Shown here: positions 11,388-23,604 of the stretch, piece by piece
How the letters are laid out: each line of letters starts with the position of its first letter
How positions within the stretch are numbered: position 1 is the stretch's first letter
Assembly (NCBI RefSeq): GCF_021869535.1
Contig: NW_026262690.1
Location: 10,403,501-10,467,500, forward strand
DNA length: 64,000 nt
Source: Mytilus californianus
Taxonomy: Eukaryota > Mollusca > Bivalvia > Mytilida > Mytilidae
Direction of reading: 5' to 3'
Position numbers and translations under genes: made by a program
Notes under the pieces: model-generated
The model's database searches: none
What the model was told of the DNA's origin: nothing
What the model saw: the letters and a program-made list of their open reading frames with translations, nothing else

Positions 11388-12826
11388 TACATATTCGATA
11401 CTTATTCGTTCCTTATTCGCTACTGATTCGTTCCTTATTCGCTTTTTATATGTTGTACGTTTTCAGTGTTCTCTTTTCTTTTATTTTCTTGTCTCTGGTG
11501 TTAGTTCTGAGTTGGTACAGGTGAAATAACCATATTAGCGCGTTTGTAACGGTTTCTGCGCTCGACTGCTACCCTGTTACCTATTCGCTACTTATTCGTT
11601 CATTATTCCCTTTCAAAAGTTGCACCTTTTTAATGCTTTCTTTTCTTTTCTTATCTCTTCTGTTAGATCTGGGTATGTATAATAGGTGAAATAACCCTAT
11701 AAGCGCACATGTACCCGTTTCAGCGCTCAAATGATACCCTCTTACATATTCGCTACTTATTCGTTCCTTATTCGCTACTGATTCGTTCCTTATTCGCTTT
11801 TTATATGTTGTACGTTTTCAGTGTTCTCTTTTCTTTTATTTTCTTGTCTCTGGTGTTAGTTCTTAGTTGGTACAGGTGAAATAATCATATTAGCGCGTTT
11901 GTAACGGTTTCTGCGCTCGACTGCTACCCTGTTACCTATTCGCTACTTATTCGTTCCTTATTCGCTTTTTAAAAGTTGCACCTTTTTAATGCTTTCTTTT
12001 CTTTTCTTATCTCTACTGTTAGCTCTGGGTATGTATAGGTGAAATAACCCTATAAGCGCACATGTACCCGTTTCAGCGCTCAAATGATACCCTCTTACAT
12101 ATTCGCTACTTATTCGTTCCTTATTCGCTACTGAATCGTTCCTTATTCGCTTTTTATATGTTGTACGTTTTCAGTGTTCTCTTTTCTTTTATTTTCTTGT
12201 CTCTGGTGTTAGTTCTGAGTTGGTACAGGTGAAATAACCATATTAGCGCGTTTGTAACGGTTTCTGCGCTCGACTGCTACCCTGTTACCTATTCGCTACT
12301 TATTCGTTCCTTATTCGCTTTTTAAAAGTTGCACCTTTTTAATGCTTTCTTTTCTTTTCTTATCTCTACTGTTAGCTCTGGGTATGTATAGGTGAAATAA
12401 CCCTATAAGCGCACATGTACCCGTTTCAGCGCTCAAATGATACCCTCTTACATATTCGCTACTTATTCGTTCCTTATTCGCTACTGATTCGTTCCTTATT
12501 CGCTTTTTATATGTTGTACGTTTTCAGTGTTCTCTTTTCTTTTATTTTCTTGTCTCTTGTGTTAGTTCTGAGTTGGTACAGGTGAAATAACCATATTAGC
12601 GCGTGTGTAACGGTTTCTGCGCTCGACTGCTACCCTGTTACCTATTCGCTACTTATTCGTTCCTTATTCGCTTTTTAAAAGTTGCACCTTTTTAATGCTT
12701 TCTTTTCTTTTCTTATCTCTACTGTTAGCTCTGGGTATGTATAGGTGAAATAACCCTATAAGCGCACATGTACCCGTTTCAGCGCTCAAATGATACCCTC
12801 TTACATATTCGCTACTTATTCGTTCC
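11388..12826 (+). repeat. 353-bp higher-order tandem repeat in the left foldback arm
   Basis: A dimer of two different short units is repeated about four times. The marker 'gtacgttttcagtgttct' occurs at 11455, 11810, 12163 and 12516, which gives spacings of 355, 353 and 353 bp. Copies are nearly identical. The block has no counterpart in the right arm, so it arose by local amplification after the foldback formed. Confidence 0.85.
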
Positions 12827-13094
12827 TTATTCGCTGTTTATACGTTGTACCTTTTCAATGCTTTTTTTTATTTATTTGTTTATCTCTGGTATTAGCTTTG
12901 GGTTCGTAAATGTGAAATAACACTATTAGCGCGTATGTTCCCGTTTCAGCGCTCGACTGATACCCCGTTACTTATTCGATTTTTTTTCGTTCCTTATTTG
13001 CTATTTATACTTTGCACCTTTTAAACTCTTTCTTTTCTTTTACTATCGTGTCTGTGGTGTTAGTTATGGTTTGTAGAGGTAAAAATGCCCTGTT

Positions 13095-13418
13095 AGTGTG
13101 ATTTTACACTTTTTCGTAAGTAGGGCGAGTATGTATGGGGCGATTTGGCAATGGGGCGAATTTGTATGGATTTTAACTCACATTAGTACTGTTCATTACT
13201 ATCTCCTTCATTAATATTCGACTAACGACTGAGAATGGATCACTAAATTTTGAGCCACATAATTTTTGAAAATATGGAAATATCAGAGTCAGACAAGTAC
13301 GTTGATTTCTTCATATTTTCTATAAATTTAGTGATAATTTGAAAGTAAATTTAGGTATGTCTTAAGTTAGGTTGATGATTTAAATATGAACTTGAGACAA
13401 TGACAATCCATTCTGATA
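13095..13418. other. Unique spacer inside the left foldback arm
   Basis: About 320 bp without the array units. It carries a G-rich patch ('tagggcgagtatgtatgggg') near 13120. The sequence that follows (13419 on) restarts with the same 'cgttacttattccttattcc' run and 'atgtttcccccttttaatgc' block as the outer left end. This suggests that two foldback units are nested or joined here. No coding frame is visible. Confidence 0.5.
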
Positions 13419-16400
13419 ATTCGTTACTTATTCCTTATTCCTTATTCGTTTTTATTCGTTACTTATTACTTATTCCTTATTCCTTATACGTTACTTATTC
13501 GATTTTAATATGTTTCCCCCTTTTAATGCTTTATTTTCTTATCTCTGGTAATAGACAATAGTTCTTGGTTAGTAGAGGTGAAATTACCCTTTAAGCGCGC
13601 ATGTTACCGTTTTTGCGCTGAACTGATACCCTGTTACTTATTCGTTCCTTTTTCGCTATTTATACGCTGCACCTTTTTAATGCTTTCTTTTCTTTTCTCT
13701 TCTTATCTCTCGTGTTAATTTAGTTTATTGGAGTGAAATTAACCCTGTTAGCGCATACGTACCATTTTCTGCGCTCGACTGAAACCCTGTTACTTATTCG
13801 CTACTTATTTGTTCCTTATTCGATTTTTATACGTTGCACCTTTTTAATGTTTTCTTTTCTTTTCTTGTCTCTGGTGATAGTTCTTGGTTCGTAGAGGTGA
13901 AATTACCCTATTAGCGCATGTGTACCCGTTTTCGCGCTGTAATGATACCCTGTTACTTATTCGTTTCTTATTCACATTTTACACGTTGCATATTTTTAAT
14001 GCTTTCTTTTCTTTTCTTTTTTTGTCTATGCTGTTAGTTCGTGGTTCGTAGAGGTGAAATTACCTTCCCTTTAAGCTCGTAGGTACCCGTTTCTGAGCTC
14101 GACTGAAACCTTGTTACTTTTTCGTTCCTTATTCGCTTTTTATACGTTGCATCATTTTTAATGCTTTATTTTCGTGTCTCCAATGTTGGTTCTTGGTTCT
14201 TAGAGGTGAAATTACCCCATTAGCGCATGTTTATCCGTTTCCGCGCTTTACTGATACCCTGTTACTTATTCGCCACTTATTTGTTCCTTATTCGATTTTT
14301 ATTATGCACCTTGTTACTAATTTATTTTCGTGTCACTGGTGTTGGTTCTTGGTTCGTAAAGGTGTAATTACCCTATTAGCGCGTATGTACCCGTTTTCGC
14401 GCTCGACTCATATCCTGTTACTTATTCGCTTTTTATTCGTTCCTTATTCGATTTTCATACGTTCAAATTTTTTAATGTTTACATTTCTTTTCTTTTCTTG
14501 TCTCTGGTGATAGTTCTTGGTTCGAAGAGGTGAAATTACCCTATTACCGCGTGTGTACCCGTTTTTTTGTGCTGGACTGATACCCTGTTACTTATTCGTT
14601 AGTTAGTCGCTTTTTACACGCTGCGTCTTTGTAATGCTTTCTTTTCTCTGTTTATTTTTCTGGTGTTGTTTCGTGGTTCGTAGAGGTGAAATTACCCTTT
14701 AAGCGCGCATGTTACCGTTTTTTTCTGCGCTGGACTGATACCATGTTACTTATTCGCTACTTATTTGTTCCTTATTTATTTTTATACGTTGGACCTTGTT
14801 ACTAATTTATTTCGTGAGTGACTCTGGTGTTCGTTGTTGGTTGGTAGAGGTGAAATTACCCTATTAGCGCGTCTGTACCCATGTTCGCGCTCGACTCATA
14901 CCCTGTTACTTATTCGCTACTTATTCGTTCCTTATTCGATTTTTATACGTTGCATCTTTTTTATGCTTTCTTTTCTTTTTTGTTTGTTTCTGGTGTTAGG
15001 TCATAGTTCGTAGAGGTTAAATTACCTTTTAAGCGCGCATGTTACCGTTTTTGCACTGATCTGATACCCTGTTACTTATGCGTTATTTATTCGTTCCTTT
15101 TTCGCTTTTTATACGTTGCACCTTTTTAATGCTTTATTTTCGTGTCTCCGGTGTTGGTTCTTGGTTCGTAGAGGTGAAATTACCCTATTAGCGCATGTGT
15201 TCCCGTTCCCGCGCTTTACTGATACCCTGTTACTTATTTGCTACTTATTTGTTCCTTATTTTGTTTTTTTACGTTGCACCTTGTTACTAATTTATTTTCG
15301 TGTCCCTGGTGTTGGTTGTTGGTTCGTAGAGGTGAAATTACCCTATTAGCGCGTTTGTACCCATGTTCGCGCTCGACTCATACCCTGTTACTGATTCGCT
15401 ACTTATTCGTTCCTTATTCGATTTTTATCCGTTCAAATTTTTTAATGTTTTCTTTTCTTTTCTTGTCTCTGGTAATAGTTCTTGGTTCAACAGAGGTGAT
15501 ATTACCCTATTAGCTAGAGTGTACCCGTTTTTGCGCTCGAATAAGTAACAGGGTATCAATCCAGCGATGAAACGGTAACATGCGCGCTTAAAGGGTAATT
15601 TCACTTCTACGAACCACGAACTTACACCATAGACAAAAAAATAAAAGAAAAGAAAGCATTAAAAAGATGCAACGTATAAAATGCGAAAAAGGAACGAATA
15701 AGTAATAGGGTATCAGTATAGCGTGGAAACGGGTACACATGCGCTAATTGGGTAATTTCACCTCAACGAACCAAGAACCTACACCGGAGACACGTAAATA
15801 AATGATTTTAAAAGGCGCAATGCATTAAAAGCGAATAAGGAACAAATAACTAGCGAATAAGTAATGGTATCGTTAAAGCGCGGAAACGGGTACACATGCG
15901 CGTATAGGGTAATTTCACCTCTACGAACCAAGAACCAACACCAGAGACGCGTAAATAAAGCATTTAAAAGGCGCAACGTATAAAAAGCGAATAAGGAACG
16001 AATAAGTAACAGGGTATCAGTCCAGCGCGAAAACGAAAACATGCGCGATTAAAGGGTAATTTCACCTCTACTAACCATGACCTAACACCAGAAACAAAAA
16101 AAGAAAAAAAAAGAAAGCATTAAAAAGATGCAGCGTATAAAAAGCGAATAAGGAACGAATAAGTAACGGGGTATCAGTCGAGCGCAAAAACGGGTACACA
16201 CGCGCTATAAGGGTAATTTTACCTCTTCGAACCAAGAACTTTCACCAGAGACAAGAAAAGAAAAGAAAACATTAAAAAGGTGCAACTTTTAAAAAGCGAA
16301 TAAGGAACAAATAAGTATCGAATAAGAAACAGTGTATCAGTCGACCGCTGAAAGAAGTACATATACGTAAATAGGGTTATTTCACGTCTTCGAACCCAGA

Positions 16401-16712
16401 ATTAACACCAGAGACTAGAAAATAGAGTATTTACAAGTGCAACGTATAAAAGTCTAATAAGGAACAAATAAGTAGCGTATAAGTAACAGTCGACCGCGGA
16501 GTCGGGTAATTTAAACTCAACGAACCCATAGCTAATATCAGAGAGCAGAAAATAATAGAAAAGAAAGAATTTAAAAGGTGCAACGTATAAAAAATGATTA
16601 AGGAACGAATAAGTAGCGAATATGTAACAAGGTATCAGTCGAGCGCTTACAGGATAATGTCGCCTTTACGAACCAATAATTAACATCAGGGATTAAAAAA
16701 GAAACGAAATAA

Positions 16713-18029
16713 ATGTGGATAGTGTCCACATGTGGACACAGATGATGCCCCCGCTTGCAATCATATAGTTATAAAGGGACATAACTGAAGAACAGTAAAA
16801 GTGACGCTACCCAAATTTGAACTTGATCTGAGTTTTGTGGTAATAAGCATTGTGTGTAAGTCTCATAACATTTGGTTGAGGCTAACTTAAGTAGAGAACA
16901 GAAACTAAAAATTCAGCAATTTTTCTATTTGTAAACATGCATAACTCTAGAACGGTTGTGTATAAGTTTTATAACATTTGGTTGAGACAAACTAAAGTTA
17001 GAGAACGGAAACGAAAAATTCAGCAATTTTTATGTTTATAAAGGGACATCACTCAAGAATGGTAAAAGTGTCGCCACCAAATTTGGTACTTAATCTGTAT
17101 TATGTAGTAATAAGCATTGTGTATAAGTTTCATAACATTTGGTTGAGGCAAACTAAAGTTAGAAAACGGAAACAAAAAATTTGTACTTGATCTTAGTTTT
17201 GTGGTAATGAATATTTTGTATAGGTTTCATAATGTTTGGTTTGGGCAAACTTAAGTTACAGAATGGAAACTAAAAAATTTGCAATCTTTTGATTTACAAA
17301 GGGGCATAACTCAATAATGGTTAAAGTGACACTACCCAAATTCAACTTGATCTGTGTTTTATCAGTAGAAGTCAAAATTAAACATTGCATTGTATAAAGC
17401 AATGATTGTAGTTGATTCAACTATAATCATAGACAAAGGAAGATAACTCCAATTTAAAAAATTACTTGATATTTAGAAGAAAATAAAAATTTTGCAATTT
17501 TTCCGTTTATAAAGGGGTATAACTCTAGAACGGTTAAAGTGACGCCACAAAAATTCAAACTTGATCTGTGTTTTGTAGTAATGAGCAGTGTGAATAAGTT
17601 TCATAACATTTGGTTGAGGCAAACTTAAGTTAGAGAACGGAAACTAAACATTTTGCAATTTTTCCATTTATATAGGGGCATAACTCTAGAACGGTTAAAG
17701 TGACGCCATCAAAATTCAAACTTGATCTGTGTTTTGTAGTAATAAGCATTGTGTATAAGTTTCATAACATTTTGTTGAGGCAAACTTAAGTTAGAGAACG
17801 GAAACTAAACATTTTGCAATTTTTCCATTTATAAAGGGGCATAACTCTAGAACGGTTAAAGTGACTCATTCAAAATTCAAACTTGATCTGTGTTTTGTGG
17901 TAATAAGCATTGTGTATAACATTTGGTTGAGGCAAACTCAAGTTAGAGAAGGGAAACCAATTTTGGGACGTACGTACGTACGGACGGACAAGGGTAAAAC
18001 TTAATGCCCCCACCGCTACGGCGGGGGCA
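16713..18029. mobile_element. Second pearl-like element, inserted in the right foldback arm
   Basis: The left end carries the perfect palindrome GTGTCCACATGTGGACAC and then 'gatgatgcccccgc'. The interior has about seven imperfect repeats with 'aaggggcataactctagaac', 'aaagtgacgcc', 'aacttgatctgtgttttgt', 'taataagcattgtgtataag' and 'aacatttggttgaggcaaac'. Then follow an ACGT/ACGG microsatellite (17968-17988) and a terminal hairpin, TGCCCCCACCGctaCGGCGGGGGCA. The design equals that of the 2997-3821 element although the sequences differ. The mirrored left arm (about 10809-10840) is the uninterrupted site. Confidence 0.75.
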
Positions 18030-18456
18030 TAAAAATCATTAAAAGGGAGTAACATATTAAAAGCTGATAAGTTACAGGTATCAATCGAGCTTGGAAGCGG
18101 GTACATTCGCGCTGACGGGTTAATTTTACCTCCTCGAACCAATATCTAACCTCATAGTAAAGAAAAGAAAAGTAAGAAAGTATTAAAAGGGGGCAACATA
18201 TAAAAAAGCTAATAAGGAACGAATTAGGAATAAGTAACGAATAAGGAATAAGGAATAAGTAACGAATAGGAAACGAATAAGGAATAAGGAATAAGTAACG
18301 AATAGGAAACGAATAAGGAATAAGTAACAAATAACGAATAAGGAATACGTAACGAATAGCTAACGAATAAGGAATAAGGAATAAGTAACGAATAGGTAAC
18401 GAATAAGGAATAAGTAACGAATAAGGAATAAGTAACCAACTTGACGACCCTCTGTT

Positions 18457-19790
18457 AGTGGGTATGTGAAGTTTCAACATATGTTCTTGTAGATGTATTT
18501 TTGTATTTAAGGGGACAACCGTTTAACTATCAAAGAACGTAGAAGTCCGAGTGAAAAAGTGCATTTTTATACCTGCGATTTCGTTCTTGAGACGTTTCAA
18601 CAAAATATTGAATCATGCCAGTTGTTGATTTAATATTGTAAATTTGACTGAATTATACCTTATACGGTTTAATGTTATTTAATTTGTGTTTCTTTTTGAA
18701 AGAGGTCAAGTTGTTCTTGTTGAAGTTGTTCATTAATAAAATCTTCGTTCATTCATAAAATTGTCGTAAAATCACTACGCACGTTATAGTAATGTAACCT
18801 TGTCTCACATTATTTGTTTTAAATTAAAAATTAAAAGGAGCACAGTTTATGCGTTTTGATTACACTTACCGTTTTTTTTAATACTTCCTTGAAATTACGG
18901 GCCCTGTTATTTATTATGGGTTTCCTTAATTGCTGATTGATACTGATAAACTCCACTCTGTAAACAAATGATCTCGAGACAGTGTCAAATGTCATAATGA
19001 CCCTATACAGTGCGTGATCATCGTCTTTTCATTGGATGGTTTAAAATAGATCTTTTTAGCATTGACCGCGTGTACCACATAGCCAGAAATTAGTAGTACT
19101 TTTGCTAACTAATATTCATGATATGTAAATGAGAATTGTACCACGTGATAATAGTTTGAACTGGACTGGCTTGATATCATTAAAATCTTCAAAACACGGA
19201 TATTATAAGTTGCCCGTCACAGAGTCCTTGTTTATAATCACTCTGATATTTCCGTAAAGTTGTCAGGCGGTCAAAATCAAAACAATGAACGCGAATTTAG
19301 TGAATTTTTCGTGTTTTCGTGAGTTTATTCTTCTTGAAATAGGGGCATTTTAACTTTACGTTGGAACCTAGAGTTCAACGACTACACATACAAGGTTTGG
19401 ACTTGCTTATTCTTTGGACATTCAAGTTTCAAGTTTCATCCCGGCAACCTGTTTTTGTAATGACCTTGTTAGCCAATTTTCAACACGAAGTTTGCAAATT
19501 TGACGTTTCAGCCATTTTAGCCTGTATTTTATACTGCAATGTTAAAAGCCTCTCGCTTCGATTTTTAAAATAGCTCAGGAACCTTGACTTTTGCAACGAC
19601 AGTCATTATGTTTCGTTTAAATGGTGTATATTGTTGTGTATATTTATTATCTGTCCCGGCAACCTGTCTATCACTTAAATTAAAGTTAAAACAGACATTT
19701 TTTTCAAAATTCCCTATCATATCCGATTTCTTTAGTATAATATTCAAATAAGCAAAGTGGCGTTGATTTCTGGATATGAGTATGATCGTT
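18457..19790. other. Unassigned AT-rich DNA
   Basis: No supported gene. The block 'cccggcaacctgt' occurs at 19440 and 19656, so there is some internal duplication. The frames at 19361-19573 (+) and 19565-19996 (-) show no domain and overlap each other. Confidence 0.4.
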
Positions 19791-19795
19791 TTAAC

Positions 19796-19888
19796 ATGGC
19801 GGTCCGCAGGCCTTTCCCGACTGACACCCTGTGCCCTTTTTATGATTCCCTGTGCCCTTTTAAGACGCCCTGCCCGATTTTGTGAATA
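19796..19888 (+). CDS. Possible 30-residue small ORF, unrecognised
   Basis: ATG at 19796 opens a 30-codon frame beginning MAVRRPFPTD, containing two 'LCPF' repeats and a final 'PCPIL' before TGA. The underlying DNA is an imperfect repeat of 'ccctgtgccctttt', so this may be repeat-derived rather than a gene. I do not recognise it and give it little weight. Confidence 0.15.
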
Positions 19889-20062
19889 TGTACACGAAAA
19901 AAATATTAATTCTGATTTTGAACTTTTCCCCAGGTAGACAATCATGATTAGCAAATCAAAATCGTTGTTTCTCGTGATAATTGGGCTGTATTGCAAACAT
20001 GCTAAATTTTAAATTTGTTTGGAACATTAGAGTTGTATGTCGGAATTGTACAAATCGTGATC

Positions 20063-20230
20063 ATGGCAGATGAATTTTCATCTGGAAGAAGGTTCTCACA
20101 CAGCCTAAGAAGAAAAGCATGGCTGATTTACAAAATTCAAAGATGCAGTACTACCATAATACTTTTGTCTTATTTCTATCACAATGCCCAAGCGGGAAAG
20201 ACGTTTGAAAGAAGAATAAGAAAAAGTTAA
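20063..20230 (+). CDS. Possible short exon or ORF, unrecognised
   Basis: A 55-codon frame starts at ATG 20063 in a good context (gatcATGg) with MADEFSSGRRFSHSLRRKAW and is rich in basic residues at the C-terminus. No domain, partner exon or polyadenylation site could be tied to it. It may be an exon of a host gene or chance. Confidence 0.15.
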   Translation: MADEFSSGRRFSHSLRRKAWLIYKIQRCSTTIILLSYFYHNAQAGKTFERRIRKS

Positions 20231-21099
20231 GAAACAAACAGGAGTTTGAAAGACTTCTTTTGTACTACATGAGTCTTTTAAAAATATTTGATTTACAATC
20301 CTATGCAGAAAATCGTCAAGCGTATTGACGATGACTTCATGAAACTTTTAACTGAAAATTAATTTCTTTGTTTTAAAATCTGTTGCATTATTTTTTTTTC
20401 ATTAGTAAAGTAAGTTGTTAAGCCTTAGCCAGTTCCCAAGTTAATCGACAGTTAACGTGCATTTCGTGAAAATTTCAGAAGTCGGTCCCATCTTCAAATC
20501 TTTAATCGGTATGTATGAATGCATGATTCTTATTATAAAAAAAAACTATAGTTCGGTAGAACACTCAAGTCAGGAAAGTTGAAATCATCAACTGAATGGT
20601 TAAATTTAAACCAATTATGATATACTTAAAATTAAGATAGACGCAATACAGATAATGAAGCCAGGTGCATAGATTGTCTTGTTAATTATTGCCCAGTAAT
20701 AAACACTCTACAAGAGGGTAATCTATTATGATTTTTTCGGGAGTTATACATTTCCACAAATTTTTTTAGCCTCCACCTCATGCTGGGTAAACCTGTCGTC
20801 CCCCTGGGAAATGTAAAACATTGTAAAAATGACTTTCTGCTGGATAAGTCTTTTATTGATATAGAATGTAGAAAGAGTTATAGAACGTGTCAAGAAATTT
20901 AAATTACTTAGTGGGAATATTCCTCTTTTATCAATATTGTCACCAATAGCTGATCAGATGGTTTTTGTGGCATCCTGCCTTGTCAATTTTCAGGAACCAC
21001 ATGTTAAACAATTTGTAAACATTTATATTTACATGTACGTGTATATATTATACTTACTACGCGGTCATTCATACATACAAAAATGTACTCTACAATAAA
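20231..21099. other. Unassigned DNA
   Basis: No gene, RNA or clear repeat recognised. Contains A/T runs and several stop-rich frames only. Confidence 0.4.
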
Positions 21100-21119
21100 A
21101 TTGTGTCCATGTACAAATA

Positions 21120-21256
21120 TATATCTTTTTTCTGCCAAACTATTAAAGACTGGAATAAATTACCTGAACCAATAGCCTGCAGCACCACTACTGAGTGCTT
21201 CAAGGTGAAACTCACCAGAGAAATTCTCCTTGACACTTACAAATACTTACATGCAT
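21120..21256 (+). pseudogene. Relic of a LINE ORF2 C-terminus
   Basis: The forward frame gives 'FFCQTIKDWNKLPEPIACST' followed by 'TECFKVKL' and a stop. This is the C-terminal signature (SFFPRTIxDWNxLP) of CR1/Jockey-type LINE proteins as I know them. Nothing upstream is readable as reverse transcriptase, so this is a heavily truncated relic. Confidence 0.55.
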
Positions 21257-21881
21257 AATCTGTATCTTGTTTTGATCTTATACCAAAAATCAAAAATAAA
21301 AATTGAAAAATATTACTTACATATATAAAAATTGAAAAATTATTATGAAATAAGAAAAATAGATTTTTGATTATTAACAATACTGTACATGTTAAACCAG
21401 GCATGCGCCAGAAAGTAATCATCAACCAGTTGATGTTTTTTCTGTATATAAAGAAGAAGATACCTGTTTAGTTAAAAAAAATACTCCTGATATATTCAAA
21501 CATAAACATGTACACAAAATGTACTATAGTCAGTTTGGTGGTGATCCCAATCGGCATGTGTACATGCACAAATGATATTCAAGAAATATATTACAGATTT
21601 ACACTTTTATTTGTGTATATTTCTTAAGCTTGTCTGTGCTTTTTATTTTTATTGGCAATTAATTGTGTTAATTTAACTTTTCAATCATTCACATTTGGTC
21701 GAAAATGTATATAAAAAATGTTCCATTGATTTGAAATTTAGATTTGTATATTTTTGTACATGTATACATTTATGTTTAAATACATGTACAGAAATATATA
21801 AAATCACTCCATTTTCAAAACTATGGAACATATTTTGGTATACATGTATAACCGAGTGTCCATGATTGATTGATTGTAGTT

Positions 21882-22083
21882 TGCTTAACTCCCGGTTGCA
21901 AATATTTCATGGATATTCAGGACTACCATACTTGCTTAAATCCCAGTGGCAAATATTTCGTGGATATTAAAGACGATCGTATCTGCTTAACTCAAGTGAC
22001 AAATATTTTATGGATATTCCGGACTACCATACTTGCTTAAATCCCAGTGGCAAATATTTCATGGATATTAAGGACGATCAAAT
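21882..22083. repeat. 50-51 bp tandem repeat, four copies
   Basis: Units start 'tgcttaa' at 21882, 21933, 21984 and 22034 and share 'caaatatttcatggatatt'. Two unit types alternate ('gactaccatac' and 'gacgatc' variants), so the true period is a dimer of about 100 bp. Confidence 0.85.
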
Positions 22084-22471
22084 TTTAAGGGAAATTTATA
22101 CACTGTACATGTACATCGAGTGATTATCAAGAGGACACAGTATGATGTACATTTTGACATGTATAATGTGGAAAATCACGTACATGTATAATCTGATAAT
22201 CAAAATTCAGAAGTAGAAAAACTGTATAAAGTATACAATTGTTATTTATTGTTTCTAAAGAATTGGATTGAGATTTCTTTGAACGCGCATCTCAAAAATT
22301 TCTGGTGCAATAACTTCATACCATGGTGTAGTGTTGTGACATTTCCCAACATAGATTTTATCAATTGCTCATCACGTCTGATTCTTTCTACGTTTGGACG
22401 TCAAACAGGTGACCACAATACAAAGTCACACCAGTTGCGTCCAGTTATAGCCATCTGAAATTGGATCTGAA

Positions 22472-22745
22472 AGTAGTAGATATAAAGAAGAAGATGTAGT
22501 ATGAGTGCCAATGAGACAACTCTCAATCCAAGTCACAATGTGTAAAAAGTAAACAATTATAGATAAAAGTACGGCCTTCAACACGGAGCCTTGGCTCATA
22601 CCGAACAGCAAGCTATTAAGGGCCCCAAAATAACTAGTGTAAAACAATTCAAAACAGGGAAACCAACGGTCTAATCTATAAAAAAAAAACGAGAAACGAG
22701 AAACACTTATGAACCACACCAACAAACGACAACCACAAGTAAACA
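22472..22745 (+). repeat. 'gtacggccttcaac' family, copy 2
   Basis: Blocks 'gccaatgagacaactctc', 'agtacggccttcaacacgg', 'gtaaaacaattcaaaacagg' and 'aacaaacgacaaccacaag' in the family order. A further short fragment ('gacaactttaacctgggac') follows at about 22827. Confidence 0.7.
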
Positions 22746-22859
22746 TACACTGAACGAATAAGTTTGATCTATGACACAATATAAATACAATATTAATAAA
22801 AAAAAGATGTAGAACAATGTCAAAAAGACAACTTTAACCTGGGACAAAATGGCGTTAAA

Positions 22860-23600
22860 TAAAGTAACGTACACAGGTAAATTTAAATATAATAATTTTG
22901 TTGTAAGGAGTACGGAAACATTTTCTACAAAATAAATAAATTTGTTGTTCACAGTACGAGTACAGAAGTGAAAATGTATCGTCATGTTAAATACTTATCA
23001 CAGGTGGTACATATTAAAAATAGTGAGACGAGATATAGCACAAAATAAGTAAACATTGAATAACAGAAATGCATTACAAATTGTGTCAACAGGTCAAATT
23101 AACACGAAAGTACGATTTGAGAGTACTCGCAGTTACTGAAAGCTACTTAAAAGCCAAAAACAATTGATAATAAAAAAATCATGCATCAGAGACTAAAATC
23201 AATTAAACACATCCCAGGGATTTAGTGTTTTAACGCCATGGACAGTCAAAGAAGACATGACTTGTGCAATGCCAAAATAAAAGTAGGCAGTAGGATAGTT
23301 AGGATTTAACCTTATAATAAATATGTATCATGTTATATATAATAGATAAAGCAATGAAATCTTTTGTCGATATGGCTTGTTTTCAGTTCGAGTGTAGTAT
23401 TGTCACTTTCTTTGAGGAATGCCAAAACAAGAACTGTACAGACCACTTCTTTTTATTTCCTTTTTGTTAAGTTTCCCGAACAAGTCCTTATGTGTTACTT
23501 CTCTAAATATTTTGAGGAGAAAAGTTATGAACTGAGAAGAAAAAGCTTGTATATATTTTTACATAAATAAAAACAAATAAGAAACCCATCTGATCTGCTG
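22860..23600. other. Unassigned DNA
   Basis: No feature supported; the frames here show no domain. Confidence 0.4.
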
Positions 23601-23604
23601 TCAT

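Larger units (their letters stand above)
10471..18456. mobile_element. Giant foldback element built of tandem arrays in opposite orientation
   Basis: The left end, AACAGAGGGTCGTCAAGTTG (from 10471), is found as a perfect reverse complement at the right end (to 18456). Both ends continue into runs of 'cttattcctta' and 'cgttacttattcc' (10494-10640 and mirrored at 18210-18435), then into degenerate units of 140-190 bp with 'acgttgcacctttttaatgc', 'ggttcgtagaggtgaaatta' and 'gataccctgttacttattcg'. The orientation flips at about 15540. The left arm is about 5.07 kb. The right arm is about 1.6 kb after removing the 1.3 kb insertion at 16713-18029. Long inverted arms made of tandem units define foldback elements. 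I see no transposase, and no target duplication at 'gcaaaac' against 'agtgggt'. Open frames inside are low-complexity artefacts. Confidence 0.85.

Noticed and set aside
10439-15548. Several plus-strand frames giving peptides rich in YSLFVTYSLLIP
   Set aside because: They are translations of the foldback tandem arrays, open in several frames and on both arms; no domain or start context.
18016-18480. 154-residue minus-strand frame
   Set aside because: Mirror image of the left foldback end; low-complexity repeat translation.
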